Positions 1 through 5,698 of a stretch of 5,698 bases of DNA are shown in pieces. The stretch comes from Bacillota bacterium. Its GTDB lineage: Bacteria > Bacillota > Clostridia > Peptostreptococcales > Anaerovoracaceae. The stretch covers positions 1 to 5,698 of the forward strand of contig JAEEGU010000088.1 of the NCBI GenBank assembly GCA_016280485.1, written 5' to 3'. How positions within the stretch are numbered: position 1 is the first letter of the stretch; each line of letters begins with the position of its first letter. The notes under the pieces were generated by a model. It was not told the DNA's origin and did no database searches. It saw nothing but the letters and a program-made list of their open reading frames with translations. The translations under genes were made by a program, and so were the position numbers.

Positions 1-878
1 AGTGTCATTGACTCCTTGCTCGCAAAGGCTATGTGCGGTGTCAGAAGAGTGTTCGGCGCCGAAAGCATTTGCGTATCCGCAGGAAGCGGCGGTTCCTTCG
101 TAAAGACGTCCACAGCGGCTCCCGCGATCACGCCTTCCTTCAGTGCACGTGCAAGGTCATCCTCGTTTGTAACCGGTCCACGCGCCACGTTGATGAGTAT
201 GGCAGACTTCTTCATCTTGCAGAGCTTGCCGTAGTCAATCATGCCGCGAGTCGAGTCGTTGAGCGGGCAGTGAAGCACCACGATGTCGCTTTCGGCGAGG
301 AGCTCATCCTGTGACACCTGCTTTGCGTAAGCCGGATACTCCGGATGCACACTGCGACTCTGCGCGAGGATGTTACAACCAAACGCGTGGAAGAGCTCAC
401 CTGTGCGGCTTCCGATATTTCCGTAGCCGATGATGCCGACAGTTTTACCGCGAAGCTCTGTGCCGACAAGGCCATCCTTTGTGCCGCCTGCGCGCACTCT
501 TTCCTGGGTTTCAGGAATGTGGCGAAGCATTGAAATCGCCATTCCGATAACAAGCTCCGCAACGGCTTCGTTAGAATAGCCCGAAGCGTTGGAGACCTTA
601 ATTCCCTTTGACTTTGCCGTGTCGAGCGCAACATGATCCACGCCCGTGAATGCGACATCTATAAACTTCAGATTATCGCAAGCCGAAAGTACTTCGCCCG
701 GCATCGGCATGTTTGCTATAATCATTATATCTGCGTCCTTTGACTCCTCTATGAGCGTCGGGACATCCGTGGTTTTTGCATATTCCTTGAACTCAACCTC
801 GCCCTCGAAAGGCTTTTTGAATGCATCAAGTTCTTCCTTGGATATTCCAAGTGATTCAAGTATTACTGCTTTTTTCAT
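1..878 (-). CDS. D-isomer-specific 2-hydroxyacid dehydrogenase, NAD(P)-dependent (C-terminus cut by window start)
   Basis: Predicted cytoplasmic oxidoreductase that interconverts a 2-keto acid and a D-2-hydroxy acid using NAD(P)(H); the substrate cannot be read from the sequence. The reading frame, translated by hand from ATG 878-876, stays open for 292 codons to the window edge. The family is usually about 310-330 residues, so roughly 20-35 residues are missing. Residues 1-~95 form the first part of the substrate domain (starts MKKAVILESLG). The Rossmann domain follows, with GIIGYGNIGS at 148-157 (GxGxxG at 151-156). The family catalytic residues are visible: Arg233 in NVARGPV, Glu262 in FTKEPPL and His282 in TPHIAF. 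At the end of the second Rossmann strand the usual NAD-selecting Asp is absent and the residues are AQSRS (172-176), which hints at NADP(H). Start choice: GGAG sits 4 bases before the ATG. It follows the membrane-protein gene by 32 bases, so is probably the operon's last visible gene. Annotation as 3-phosphoglycerate dehydrogenase (SerA-like) or glyoxylate/hydroxypyruvate reductase is possible; neither is proven. No C-terminal ACT domain can be assessed. Confidence 0.93.
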   Translation of the reverse strand, partial: MKKAVILESLGISKEELDAFKKPFEGEVEFKEYAKTTDVPTLIEESKDADIMIIANMPMPGEVLSACDNLKFIDVAFTGVDHVALDTAKSKGIKVSNASGYSNEAVAELVIGMAISMLRHIPETQERVRAGGTKDGLVGTELRGKTVGIIGYGNIGSRTGELFHAFGCNILAQSRSVHPEYPAYAKQVSQDELLAESDIVVLHCPLNDSTRGMIDYGKLCKMKKSAILINVARGPVTNEDDLARALKEGVIAGAAVDVFTKEPPLPADTQMLSAPNTLLTPHIAFASKESMT

Positions 879-882
879 TTTT

Positions 883-886
883 CTCC
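883..886 (-). promoter_or_regulatory. Ribosome binding site of the dehydrogenase gene
   Basis: GGAG (within CGGAGAAAA) on the minus strand, separated from the ATG at 878 by four A residues. The spacing is a little short but the site is strong, and it supports this start. It lies in the 32-base gap after the upstream gene, which contains no visible hairpin. Confidence 0.7.
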
Positions 887-910
887 GCTTCCGGTTATAC
901 CATCAATACT

Positions 911-2314
911 TTAGAAATAACAATATCCGACCGTGCATGCAAGCACTACCGCAGTGACTGCAAACAATATGAGCCAGATCGGACGGCGGCTCTTTTCCGC
1001 CCTGCCGATTGCAGGATTATATGAGTTAAAGAGCTCCATCGAAAGTGCCTCGAGCACAGTGCTGCCCTCGGCATCAAAACGGCAAGGATAATCCTTCGAA
1101 ACCGCCCTCTGCGCGTTATATTCGCGTACGAGGGCTTTTTCCTGCGCTGTTAAGTCAATGCACTCCGGCGCCTGGAGGACCATCTCTCCCGCAAGATTAG
1201 CCGCCTTTATCCCCGCACTGCCCGCGCCGGTTGCCTTTGCAAGGCTCTCGCAGGTGCTGAGGATAGTCTCGTTAAGGTGCTCCTTTACGTATTCCGCCTT
1301 TGCGAGCACCGTCTCAAGATAGGTCACGCTCTCGTCGGAAAGCACCGCCTCAACCGAAACATCTTTATCGCTGTAAGGGTCAAGCTCCGCCTGATAGCCC
1401 TCAACCAGCTTTTTCTCATTTTCCAGTCTTTCTCTAAGCTCTGCCGTTTTGAAAAACTCATCGGTGAAATTACCCGCAAACTCAGGAACCTCGCCCTCGA
1501 CAAACTTCTCGCCGAAGTACGCCTGGGCCTTTTCTATTTTACCCCACTTTAGGGTATGTCTTGCGTTATTTACAAGCTTGCTTCCAAAGAGGCTGCCCGC
1601 AAAGATGCCGACACTGCCGCCGACAATCGTGCCTGCGCCCGGTGCGACAGCGGTTCCCGCTGCGGCGCCAAGCTTGCCGAGCCCGATGGCTCCCGCACCG
1701 GCCGTTCCTATCCTGAGGAAGTCCATGCCGATGTTGATTCCCGCCTCACGACCTGTCTGCTTGTTTTTCGAAAGTCTGAGTACATTGCGAAGTGTGCGAA
1801 GGCCGAAGATGGTCGCAGAGACCGCCGGCACATGCTGAGTCACATCAAAGGCATCCGTTTTTGCCGCAATCGTGTCGAGCACGCCCGAATCGGCCGCGGT
1901 GCCCGCAACCTCAATTCCGCTTACGGTATCGGCTGCCGCGCCTGCCGCATCGACTGCCGTGCCCGCTACATCAAGCGCCGCACTCCCCGCATCGAGGACA
2001 GTTGCCGCATCCGCGCCGGAAATCAGCGTGCCGCCCGAGGCAAGATATGCATCGAGTAGTGACATGCCGGTAGTGCCGACCGTGAGCGCCGTAGCGTCAA
2101 AGGCTTCCGCGCCGTAGCGTTTGAGCTTTTCGAGACCCGCACCCTCAAAGCCGAGGCCGGAGCGAATTTTTTTCTTGAGCTCAGCAATCTTCAGTTTTTT
2201 CTTTTTGAATCTGTGCTTTAGCGCAAAGTGCAGTACCAGAAAAACGACTGCAAGCAGCAGCAAAGCTTCAATTTGTGCGAGCAATGGCTCAATAATCTTC
2301 AAAAATGTATCCAT
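911..2314 (-). CDS. Uncharacterised membrane protein with glycine zipper, one transmembrane segment at each end
   Basis: I do not recognise this 467-residue protein and give it no function. Visible parts in order: a hydrophobic segment at about 13-31; a very basic stretch at 33-51 (HRFKKKKLKIAELKKK); an Ala/Gly/Asp-rich segment at about 100-150 with Asp at 108, 115, 122 and 129, exactly seven apart; a Gly/Ala-rich hydrophobic region at 195-247 with glycines at 228, 232, 236, 240 and 244; a charged, probably helical region at about 255-355 including ERLENEKKLVEG; and a final hydrophobic segment at 445-465 preceded by EKSRR. By the positive-inside rule the basic flanks put the long middle part in the cytoplasm with both tips outside, unless the zipper region also enters the membrane. 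No cleavable signal peptide, catalytic motif or nucleotide-binding loop is seen. Start: ATG at 2314 with AAGGAAA seven bases upstream. It lies 22 bases after the ligase stop and 32 before the dehydrogenase, so is almost certainly co-transcribed. A role in surface-polysaccharide assembly is suggested only by context. Confidence 0.88.
   Translation of the reverse strand: MDTFLKIIEPLLAQIEALLLLAVVFLVLHFALKHRFKKKKLKIAELKKKIRSGLGFEGAGLEKLKRYGAEAFDATALTVGTTGMSLLDAYLASGGTLISGADAATVLDAGSAALDVAGTAVDAAGAAADTVSGIEVAGTAADSGVLDTIAAKTDAFDVTQHVPAVSATIFGLRTLRNVLRLSKNKQTGREAGINIGMDFLRIGTAGAGAIGLGKLGAAAGTAVAPGAGTIVGGSVGIFAGSLFGSKLVNNARHTLKWGKIEKAQAYFGEKFVEGEVPEFAGNFTDEFFKTAELRERLENEKKLVEGYQAELDPYSDKDVSVEAVLSDESVTYLETVLAKAEYVKEHLNETILSTCESLAKATGAGSAGIKAANLAGEMVLQAPECIDLTAQEKALVREYNAQRAVSKDYPCRFDAEGSTVLEALSMELFNSYNPAIGRAEKSRRPIWLILFAVTAVVLACTVGYCYF
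1583..1633 (-). other. Glycine zipper (five GxxxG-spaced glycines) in the unknown membrane protein
   Basis: Residues 228-244 carry glycine at every fourth position (228, 232, 236, 240, 244) in an otherwise small and hydrophobic sequence (GTIVGGSVGIFAGSLFG). Such spacing is known to allow close helix-helix packing in membranes and occurs in channel-forming and oligomeric membrane proteins. Further glycines at 203, 206, 211, 213, 216, 220 and 226 extend the flexible region on the N-terminal side. Whether it inserts in the membrane cannot be told from sequence alone. Confidence 0.75.
1916..1999 (-). repeat. Four imperfect 21-base units encoding Asp-marked heptads
   Basis: Residues 106-133 of the unknown membrane protein read as VLDAGSA, ALDVAGT, AVDAAGA and AADTVSG: four in-frame seven-residue units with Asp at the third place of each. 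The DNA units share a core around GATG-GGC-GG with several differences, so this is a diverged tandem duplication or a selected helical pattern rather than a fresh repeat. The pattern would give a helix with a regular Asp stripe and small Ala/Gly faces. The Ala-rich composition continues without exact register to about residue 150. Confidence 0.65.
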
Positions 2315-2321
2315 CCGTCAC

Positions 2322-2328
2322 TTTCCTT
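2322..2328 (-). promoter_or_regulatory. Ribosome binding site of the unknown membrane-protein gene
   Basis: AAGGAAA on the minus strand ends seven bases before the ATG at 2314. It lies within the 22-base gap just after the TAA of the ligase gene, so translation of the two may be coupled. It supports the chosen start. Confidence 0.75.
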
Positions 2329-2336
2329 ATGTTTCG

Positions 2337-5291
2337 TTATTTATTCAGGTAATCCGTAGCGAACATCGTTATGCGCGATATCTCGCACGGAGCGTCAAAC
2401 GATATCTCAACCTGTCCGACAGTCGATGCGTTCACATCGGTGTCAAGCTTCAGATAAGTCACGGCACATCCATCCGCATAGCTTGTGTTTATAGGCTCGC
2501 CGCCCGACTTGAAATGTACGGCATTAGGTTTGTCGCAATATACCTTTACCGCATACTCGCCGCCGTATTTCTGGGCGAAGGTTGCAAGAAGGCTCGAAGG
2601 CTTTGTTACGCTCGCCTTGAATGCACTCTCGCCGCCATTCGCATCAGCCTGCCAGCTTATGCCGTCAGCTACGCTCACAAAGTCAGGCACTCCGTCGAGG
2701 TTTGCATCGCACGCATATTTGGTATCAAACATCGCGCATGCCAGAATCGTTGCAATCACATCTGCGTCGTCGTACGCATTTTTGTCCTTTAGCTCAAGGA
2801 GTCTGCCGACGAAGAGATAGTTTCTCGGCGCGAGCTCTATATTGTCAAGGTATTCGGCATTTCTTGCGCGAATATCGTCATAGTATTTGAGCAGAGTCTC
2901 ATAGGACTCTCCGCGCTCCTCGGCACGAGCCATAGCTGCATCGGAGTTTGGTCCCATGATATCGAAATAATCCTCCAAAACGGTGAAAATGTACTGCCAT
3001 GTAGCACCGCTGGATCTTACGTAGCTTGCGCCGCGGTCGAGTGCCGCAAACGCCTTTTCGTCGTTGTTTTTATTTAAGTAGAACTCCGCCGCCGAACGAT
3101 ATGCCGAGTTGGAGTCGAGCTTTAATATCTTGTCTGCGTATTTCTCGCAAAGTTCCGCGCTCGCGATGCCCGGATTTGCAACCTCGCTGTTCAAGTAGCT
3201 GATGTAGTAGTCCGCATACTCGTACTTTTCGGCGTCTGCCGCCTTTGCGAGCATGTCTATCGTAACGCTTCCCTTTGTCATCTTGCTGCGCGTTGAAGCA
3301 TTGTATCCGATTGTAACGGTAAAGAGCAGGGTGAGCACGAGCACCGCCGACATAAAGCCGATGAAGGCCGCCTTGCCTTTAAATGCCGCAACCTCGGCCG
3401 CCTCTTCATCTGCAGGCATCGCTTTTCTTTCCTTAAGGAAAATGCCGATAAGCACTATCATGCTGAGGGCTATGATCTGATAAGCCCCACTCGACCAGAC
3501 CGCATCGCTGAAGGCCTGCCCATACATCTGCACAAGACCTGCGCCAAGCGCCGGCGCCGCATAGAGTGCAAGCTCTTCGCCCTTTCTGCGCGAAGCGATT
3601 ACGCAAATTGCCGCAATAACACCCATCGCCACGAAGATGGCAAGGCCGATGATTCCGCAGTCACAGAGCATCTGAACGTAGTGGTTGTGCGCATACTTTG
3701 TCTCATAGAAGAAGTTCTGAACCGCCATTACGCCGTTTTCAAAGCCGCCGAGGCCTCTGCCGAGGATTGGGCTCATCTTGAAAAGCTTCATGCCGTCGCT
3801 GAAGAACACGGTTCTCTGAATTGCGTTTTCGTTTGCTCCAAGGTTTTGGATACGGTTTGCCATAAAGCCCGGGAGCAGCTTGTAATCAAGCTTGAGTGAC
3901 CCCTTTTCAGGTCCCTCGTACGACGCCTCATTTATCCTAAGACCGCTTGCGCTGTAGAAATTAACCATGACGATTTCCGAATCGTCCGGTACGGTAAAAC
4001 CAAGGCTTAAGGTCTGGTTCTCGGCTCCCTCTGTGCCAAAGCCCTGATCCGCGAGCACATCATCTGTGTGCACCTTGAGGTCTGTTTCGTCCTGGCTGGT
4101 TATCTTTACCTGAAGGTCTGCAGGATCGCTGCCAACCTGAGATATATCGAGGCTCAGCACATAATCGCCGCCGTCAACATAAGCCGATCTTGATAAGGCT
4201 TCGCCCGGTGCAAGTGTTTTTGCGCCGGTTACATTGAGCGCCACTACCGCAAAGCCCACTATGATAACGGCAATACCGGCGATTACACCGATTCCTGCCT
4301 TTACATTCTGTCCAAGCTTGTCGCCGATCTTTGAACCTACGAATCTGTCGAGCAGCCAGATCAGCACGAAGTTCGCGCAAAGTGCCAGCATCGGCAGGAA
4401 CTTCGCCGCGCCCGCTGCACCGAGTCCGGCGAAGGCTATGAACGCCATGACGAGTGTGCAAGCCGCATCCTCTGCAAGCAGTATGAAGAGTGCCGCACGC
4501 TTTGAAGCCGCCTCGAGCACTATCATCGCTATGCAGGAGAGGAGGAACATGAAGAGCGAACCCATCGAGAACGCCAGAACGTAGCTTAAAGTATTAAGTC
4601 CTAAAACCGCATAGGCACCGAGGCTCCTTCTCGACCTTGCGAGGTGGATGCTCATGATGGTACCGAGCGCCATAACTCCCGAATAGAGGTTCGGGTCGGA
4701 AAGCATGCCCGTGATACGAACTCCGACCTCGTATGTGCCCATATCGGCAAACTGCGTGGAAACAGGTGACATTACAACCTTGAAAATCCTTGCCAGGATA
4801 TCGCAGCTTGCGGCATCAACCGAAAGCACGCCTATTGCGGCTGTTGCGATTGCAAAGATTGCAAGAATGCGGTCAAATCCGCGGTCAGTCTTTTTTACGA
4901 ATACGATTATTGCTATCAGAATCGGTAAAACAAAGAGTATCTTTGTTACCTCGTAGAGTGCGAGCTTGCCGGCCGCCGCATAGAGCGAGCTGATTGCACA
5001 CCAGAAGATGTACGCAAACGGCAGCACCGTTACAAGGTTAACTCTTTCCTTCGCGTTCTGCCGAAAGCCGGGAATAGCCCACGCGAGCACGGTAAGCGCC
5101 AGCATTACTATGAGCGCTGTGATTGTCATGCTTTCGTGCAGTCTGTTATCAAGGCTCCCCTGTATCAGAAGCAGGAAATACGCACAGATTGCGAATACCG
5201 GAACAGTCCAGGATTTGTAGCTGCCGTCATAATTTAAGGCAGTGCTCACATCCTGCTGCACTCTGTTTTGCTTGTTTTTCTTTGAGGCCAT
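2337..5291 (-). CDS. O-antigen ligase/polymerase-family (Wzy_C) protein with large extracytoplasmic domains
   Basis: Polytopic membrane protein of 984 residues, predicted to join or transfer undecaprenyl-linked glycan outside the membrane (WaaL ligase or Wzy polymerase). About ten or eleven hydrophobic segments lie between 30 and 352. A family motif, RITGMLSDPNLYSG, is at 192-205. A long extracytoplasmic loop (about 353-535) follows, containing a beta-rich insert at about 362-470 and then the Wzy_C signature: Arg493, SPILGRGLGGFENG (507-520) and AHNHYVQMLCDCGIIGL (534-550, His535 and His537). About four more hydrophobic segments lie at 546-566, 573-590, 603-618 and 641-663. The tail (664-984) begins with TPR-like helices (about 685-777), has a calcium-type loop DANLDGVPD at 862-870 and ends in a beta-rich stretch. 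Typical ligases of the family are 400-500 residues, so this one is about double. Start: ATG 5291 has GGAGGG seven bases upstream; a TTG five codons earlier overlaps that site and is rejected. It starts 23 bases after the sugar-transferase stop. Ligase versus polymerase cannot be settled, nor can the acceptor. Confidence 0.9.
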   Translation of the reverse strand: MASKKNKQNRVQQDVSTALNYDGSYKSWTVPVFAICAYFLLLIQGSLDNRLHESMTITALIVMLALTVLAWAIPGFRQNAKERVNLVTVLPFAYIFWCAISSLYAAAGKLALYEVTKILFVLPILIAIIVFVKKTDRGFDRILAIFAIATAAIGVLSVDAASCDILARIFKVVMSPVSTQFADMGTYEVGVRITGMLSDPNLYSGVMALGTIMSIHLARSRRSLGAYAVLGLNTLSYVLAFSMGSLFMFLLSCIAMIVLEAASKRAALFILLAEDAACTLVMAFIAFAGLGAAGAAKFLPMLALCANFVLIWLLDRFVGSKIGDKLGQNVKAGIGVIAGIAVIIVGFAVVALNVTGAKTLAPGEALSRSAYVDGGDYVLSLDISQVGSDPADLQVKITSQDETDLKVHTDDVLADQGFGTEGAENQTLSLGFTVPDDSEIVMVNFYSASGLRINEASYEGPEKGSLKLDYKLLPGFMANRIQNLGANENAIQRTVFFSDGMKLFKMSPILGRGLGGFENGVMAVQNFFYETKYAHNHYVQMLCDCGIIGLAIFVAMGVIAAICVIASRRKGEELALYAAPALGAGLVQMYGQAFSDAVWSSGAYQIIALSMIVLIGIFLKERKAMPADEEAAEVAAFKGKAAFIGFMSAVLVLTLLFTVTIGYNASTRSKMTKGSVTIDMLAKAADAEKYEYADYYISYLNSEVANPGIASAELCEKYADKILKLDSNSAYRSAAEFYLNKNNDEKAFAALDRGASYVRSSGATWQYIFTVLEDYFDIMGPNSDAAMARAEERGESYETLLKYYDDIRARNAEYLDNIELAPRNYLFVGRLLELKDKNAYDDADVIATILACAMFDTKYACDANLDGVPDFVSVADGISWQADANGGESAFKASVTKPSSLLATFAQKYGGEYAVKVYCDKPNAVHFKSGGEPINTSYADGCAVTYLKLDTDVNASTVGQVEISFDAPCEISRITMFATDYLNK
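2682..2708 (-). other. Calcium-binding-type loop in the ligase tail (DxNxDGxxD)
   Basis: Residues 862-870 of the ligase-family protein read DANLDGVPD, with Asp862, Asn864, Asp866 and Asp870 in the spacing of dockerin and thrombospondin type 3 calcium loops. Only one copy is seen, so it is not a full dockerin pair. It joins the helical TPR-like part to the C-terminal beta-rich part and may stiffen that hinge outside the cell. Metal binding is inferred from the motif only. Confidence 0.55.
3882..4208 (-). other. Beta-rich insert within the large extracytoplasmic loop of the ligase
   Basis: Residues about 362-470 of the ligase-family protein lie between the last N-terminal membrane segment and the Wzy_C signature. 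They show alternating polar/hydrophobic strands (for example GGDYVLSLDISQV, ADLQVKITSQ, SEIVMVNFYSASG), as in beta-sandwich carbohydrate-binding-like modules. No named family can be assigned by eye. Its place next to the catalytic loop would suit glycan or acceptor binding. Confidence 0.5.
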
Positions 5292-5298
5292 CGCCTTT

Positions 5299-5304
5299 CC
5301 CTCC
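5299..5304 (-). promoter_or_regulatory. Ribosome binding site that fixes the ligase start
   Basis: GGAGGG on the minus strand ends seven bases before ATG 5291. The longer reading frame from TTG 5306 would place this site inside the coding sequence and has no comparable site of its own in the few bases back to the preceding stop codon. This decides the start in favour of MASKKNKQ. Confidence 0.85.
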
Positions 5305-5314
5305 AAAATTTATT

Positions 5315-5698
5315 TTATCTTAGCTTTTCCTTGTTAAAGATGCCGCCAAGGGCAGTCATTGCAATTATCTTTAAGTCCAACATAAAGGACCAGTTTTCAA
5401 TATAATAAATGTCGTGCTCTATGCGCTCGCGGATCGAGGTATCGCCGCGCAGGCCGTTCACCTGTGCCCAGCCGGTAATTCCCGGGCGCACCTGGTGCTT
5501 TATCATATAAAGCGGCACGGTTTCTTTAAACTCATCAACGAATTTCCTGAGCTCCGGCCGAGGCCCCACCAGGCTCATATCGCCCTTTAAGACGTTGAAG
5601 AACTGCGGCAGCTCATCAATCGAGCACTTGCGAATGAAGGAACCAAACTTCGTTTTCCGCGGGTCCTCGTTTTTGCTCCACGCCGTCATCGACTGAGC
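5315..5698 (-). CDS. Polyprenyl-phosphate sugar-1-phosphate transferase (initiating glycosyltransferase), C-terminal fragment
   Basis: Last 127 residues of a bacterial sugar transferase of the monotopic phosphoglycosyltransferase family (PglC/WcaJ/WbaP type). The enzyme transfers a sugar-1-phosphate from a UDP-sugar to undecaprenyl phosphate on the cytoplasmic face of the membrane, the first step of repeat-unit assembly. In the fragment: the Asp-Glu dyad (residues 28-29 of the fragment) in SIDELPQFFNVL, which in PglC is the catalytic pair; GDMSLVGPRPE (39-49); VRPGITGWAQVNG (70-82); DTSIRERIEHD (86-96); and YYIENWS (98-104). The frame is open to the window edge, and the ATG at 5689 is internal because family sequence continues before it. 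The missing part should hold the membrane anchor and the first half of the catalytic domain, plus perhaps a large N-terminal region in WcaJ-like forms. The sugar cannot be named. It ends at TAA, 23 bases before the ligase gene, and is the first gene of the visible operon. Confidence 0.95.
   Translation of the reverse strand, partial: AQSMTAWSKNEDPRKTKFGSFIRKCSIDELPQFFNVLKGDMSLVGPRPELRKFVDEFKETVPLYMIKHQVRPGITGWAQVNGLRGDTSIRERIEHDIYYIENWSFMLDLKIIAMTALGGIFNKEKLR

Noticed and set aside
239..658. Open minus-strand frame of 139 codons inside the dehydrogenase gene.
   Set aside because: Its product is Ser/Arg-rich with no recognisable motif, and it lies wholly inside the well-supported dehydrogenase frame.
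879..910. Possible terminator or promoter between the unknown membrane gene and the dehydrogenase.
   Set aside because: The 32 bases contain no convincing hairpin with a T-run and no clear -10/-35 pair, so read-through is assumed.
1583..1720. Phage tape-measure or colicin-like identity for the Gly/Ala-rich part of the 467-residue protein.
   Set aside because: Only composition is similar; there are no phage or bacteriocin neighbours, and the length and two terminal membrane segments do not fit.
1556..2059. Plus-strand open frame rich in Arg, Cys and Ala.
   Set aside because: It is antisense to the Ala/Gly-rich part of the 467-residue protein, where GC-rich codons leave several frames open by chance.
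2121..2792. Plus-strand open frame of 223 codons.
   Set aside because: It runs antisense across the ends of two well-supported genes, shows no domain and has composition typical of a shadow frame.
4174..4461. Minus-strand frame of 95 codons within the ligase gene.
   Set aside because: It is an alternative frame inside a membrane-segment region with clear family motifs on both sides; the product is Arg/Cys-rich and has no motif.
5292..5306. Upstream TTG start giving five more residues for the ligase.
   Set aside because: The TTG overlaps the GGAGGG site that is ideally spaced for ATG 5291, and has no site of its own.
5687..5689. ATG 5689 as the start of the sugar transferase.
   Set aside because: The family's catalytic domain continues well before this residue and the frame is open to the window edge, so the gene is cut rather than short.

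Overview
The window holds four same-strand (minus) genes, two of them cut by the window edges, packed with gaps of only 22-32 bases. It reads as part of a cell-surface polysaccharide (exopolysaccharide or capsule) operon. Transcription runs from the high-coordinate end to the low-coordinate end: the C-terminal part of a polyprenyl-phosphate sugar-1-phosphate transferase (initiating glycosyltransferase), a large O-antigen ligase/polymerase-family membrane protein, an uncharacterised two-ended membrane protein with a glycine zipper, and a D-isomer-specific 2-hydroxyacid dehydrogenase that runs off the start of the window.

Organism: strong purine-rich ribosome binding sites (GGAGGG, AAGGAAA, GGAGA) 4-7 bases before ATG starts, the wording of the sugar-transferase motifs, and a ligase with a large extracytoplasmic tail suggest a Gram-positive Bacillota of the Clostridia type, probably host- or gut-associated with roughly balanced GC. 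This is inference from style only; no marker gene is present.

Layout by position: 1-878 dehydrogenase (292 codons seen, C-terminus missing); 911-2314 unknown 467-residue membrane protein; 2337-5291 ligase/polymerase of 984 residues; 5315-5698 sugar transferase, last 127 residues. There is no non-coding stretch over 32 bases, and I see no internal terminator, RNA gene, mobile element or CRISPR array. The promoter must lie beyond the high-coordinate edge.

How they may work together: the sugar transferase would load the first sugar phosphate onto undecaprenyl phosphate on the cytoplasmic face. After the repeat unit is finished and flipped by genes not seen here, the Wzy/WaaL-type protein would polymerise it or transfer it to an acceptor outside the membrane. 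The 467-residue protein has no recognised function; its position suggests an accessory membrane role. The dehydrogenase could make or recycle a hydroxyacid precursor, or simply be co-transcribed. The most unusual points are the two large extracytoplasmic additions to the ligase, one inside the catalytic loop and one at the C-terminus with a calcium-type loop, and the unknown protein with an Asp-marked heptad repeat followed by a five-glycine zipper.
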